Assembly (NCBI GenBank): GCA_017420605.1
Contig: JAFOIS010000100.1
Location: 1 to 6,091 of the forward strand
Source of the DNA: Lachnospiraceae bacterium
Lineage (GTDB): Bacteria; Bacillota; Clostridia; Lachnospirales; Lachnospiraceae
Direction of reading: 5' to 3'
Length of the DNA stretch: 6,091 nt
In this document: in pieces, positions 6,052 through 6,091 of the stretch
Numbering within the stretch: the first letter of the stretch is position 1
How the letters are laid out: the number at the start of each line of letters is the position of its first letter
Program-made: the position numbers and the translations under genes
The notes under the pieces: model-generated
Databases searched by the model: none
Told to the model about the DNA's origin: nothing
What the model saw: the letters and a program-made list of their open reading frames with translations, nothing else

Positions 6052-6091
6052 ATGAGCAAAAAAAAGAAGAAAAAGAAACAGTACCCGCTCC
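6052..6091 (+). CDS. 5' end of an unidentified gene with a poly-lysine N-terminus (truncated by the window)
   Basis: The ATG at 6052 opens a frame that stays open to the window edge, reading M-S, then seven Lys, then Q-Y-P-L (13 residues). Upstream, AAGGA at 6035-6039 is a possible ribosome binding site, though the 12-nt spacing to the ATG is rather long; the purine-rich AAGGAAAGAGA (6035-6045) may serve as a broader site. The frame, strand and purine-rich leader make it a credible gene start. A lysine-rich N-terminus occurs in RNA-binding proteins and as the cytoplasmic face of membrane or secreted proteins, so function cannot be assigned. Eight consecutive A residues occur at 6058-6065. Confidence 0.6.
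   Translation, partial: MSKKKKKKKQYPL

Noticed and set aside
1..6091. CRISPR array, insertion sequence, tRNA or rRNA genes, or phage-derived genes
   Set aside because: No regularly spaced direct repeats, terminal inverted repeats with a transposase, tRNA-like cloverleafs or phage protein motifs were seen by eye on either strand.

Overview
This is a GC-rich chromosomal window with all genes on the + strand, tightly packed and mostly preceded by strong Shine-Dalgarno (SD) sequences (GGGAGG, AGGAGG). The SD strength and the protein flavour (a Clostridia-type alanyl-tRNA editing protein with a CACCAPH motif, a MATE transporter, an arginyl-tRNA synthetase with an FKTRQGG loop) suggest a GC-rich member of the Bacillota, probably Clostridia. 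Family-level assignment is not possible from this window, and nothing points to phage, plasmid or insertion-sequence DNA.

Region 1 (1-4091) looks like one transcription unit of four genes. The 3' part of larE (sulfur insertion into the nickel-pincer nucleotide cofactor) is followed 6 nt later by an AlaX-type alanyl-tRNA editing protein. After 26 nt comes a xylose-isomerase-like TIM-barrel protein of unknown substrate, whose stop overlaps the start of a 12-helix MATE-family transporter (ATGA overlap). The four products do not form an obvious single pathway. LarE serves cofactor synthesis, AlaX serves translation quality control, and the isomerase-transporter pair may be functionally linked through its translational coupling.

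Region 2 (4092-4187) is a short AT-richer gap holding a good extended -10 promoter candidate and the ribosome binding site of the next gene. There is no room for a T-box riboswitch and no sign of one. Region 3 (4188-5963) is a complete argS. Region 4 (5964-6051) is an 88-nt gap with a long imperfect inverted repeat and an overlapping alternative hairpin, neither followed by a T-run. Region 5 (6052-6091) is the beginning of a gene whose product starts with seven lysines and runs off the window.

I did not find a convincing new biological system here; most of the window is ordinary housekeeping and metabolic content. The points most worth a second look are an Ala-rich insertion in LarE, the larE-alaX coupling, the unassigned isomerase-MATE pair, and the two competing hairpins ahead of the poly-lysine ORF.
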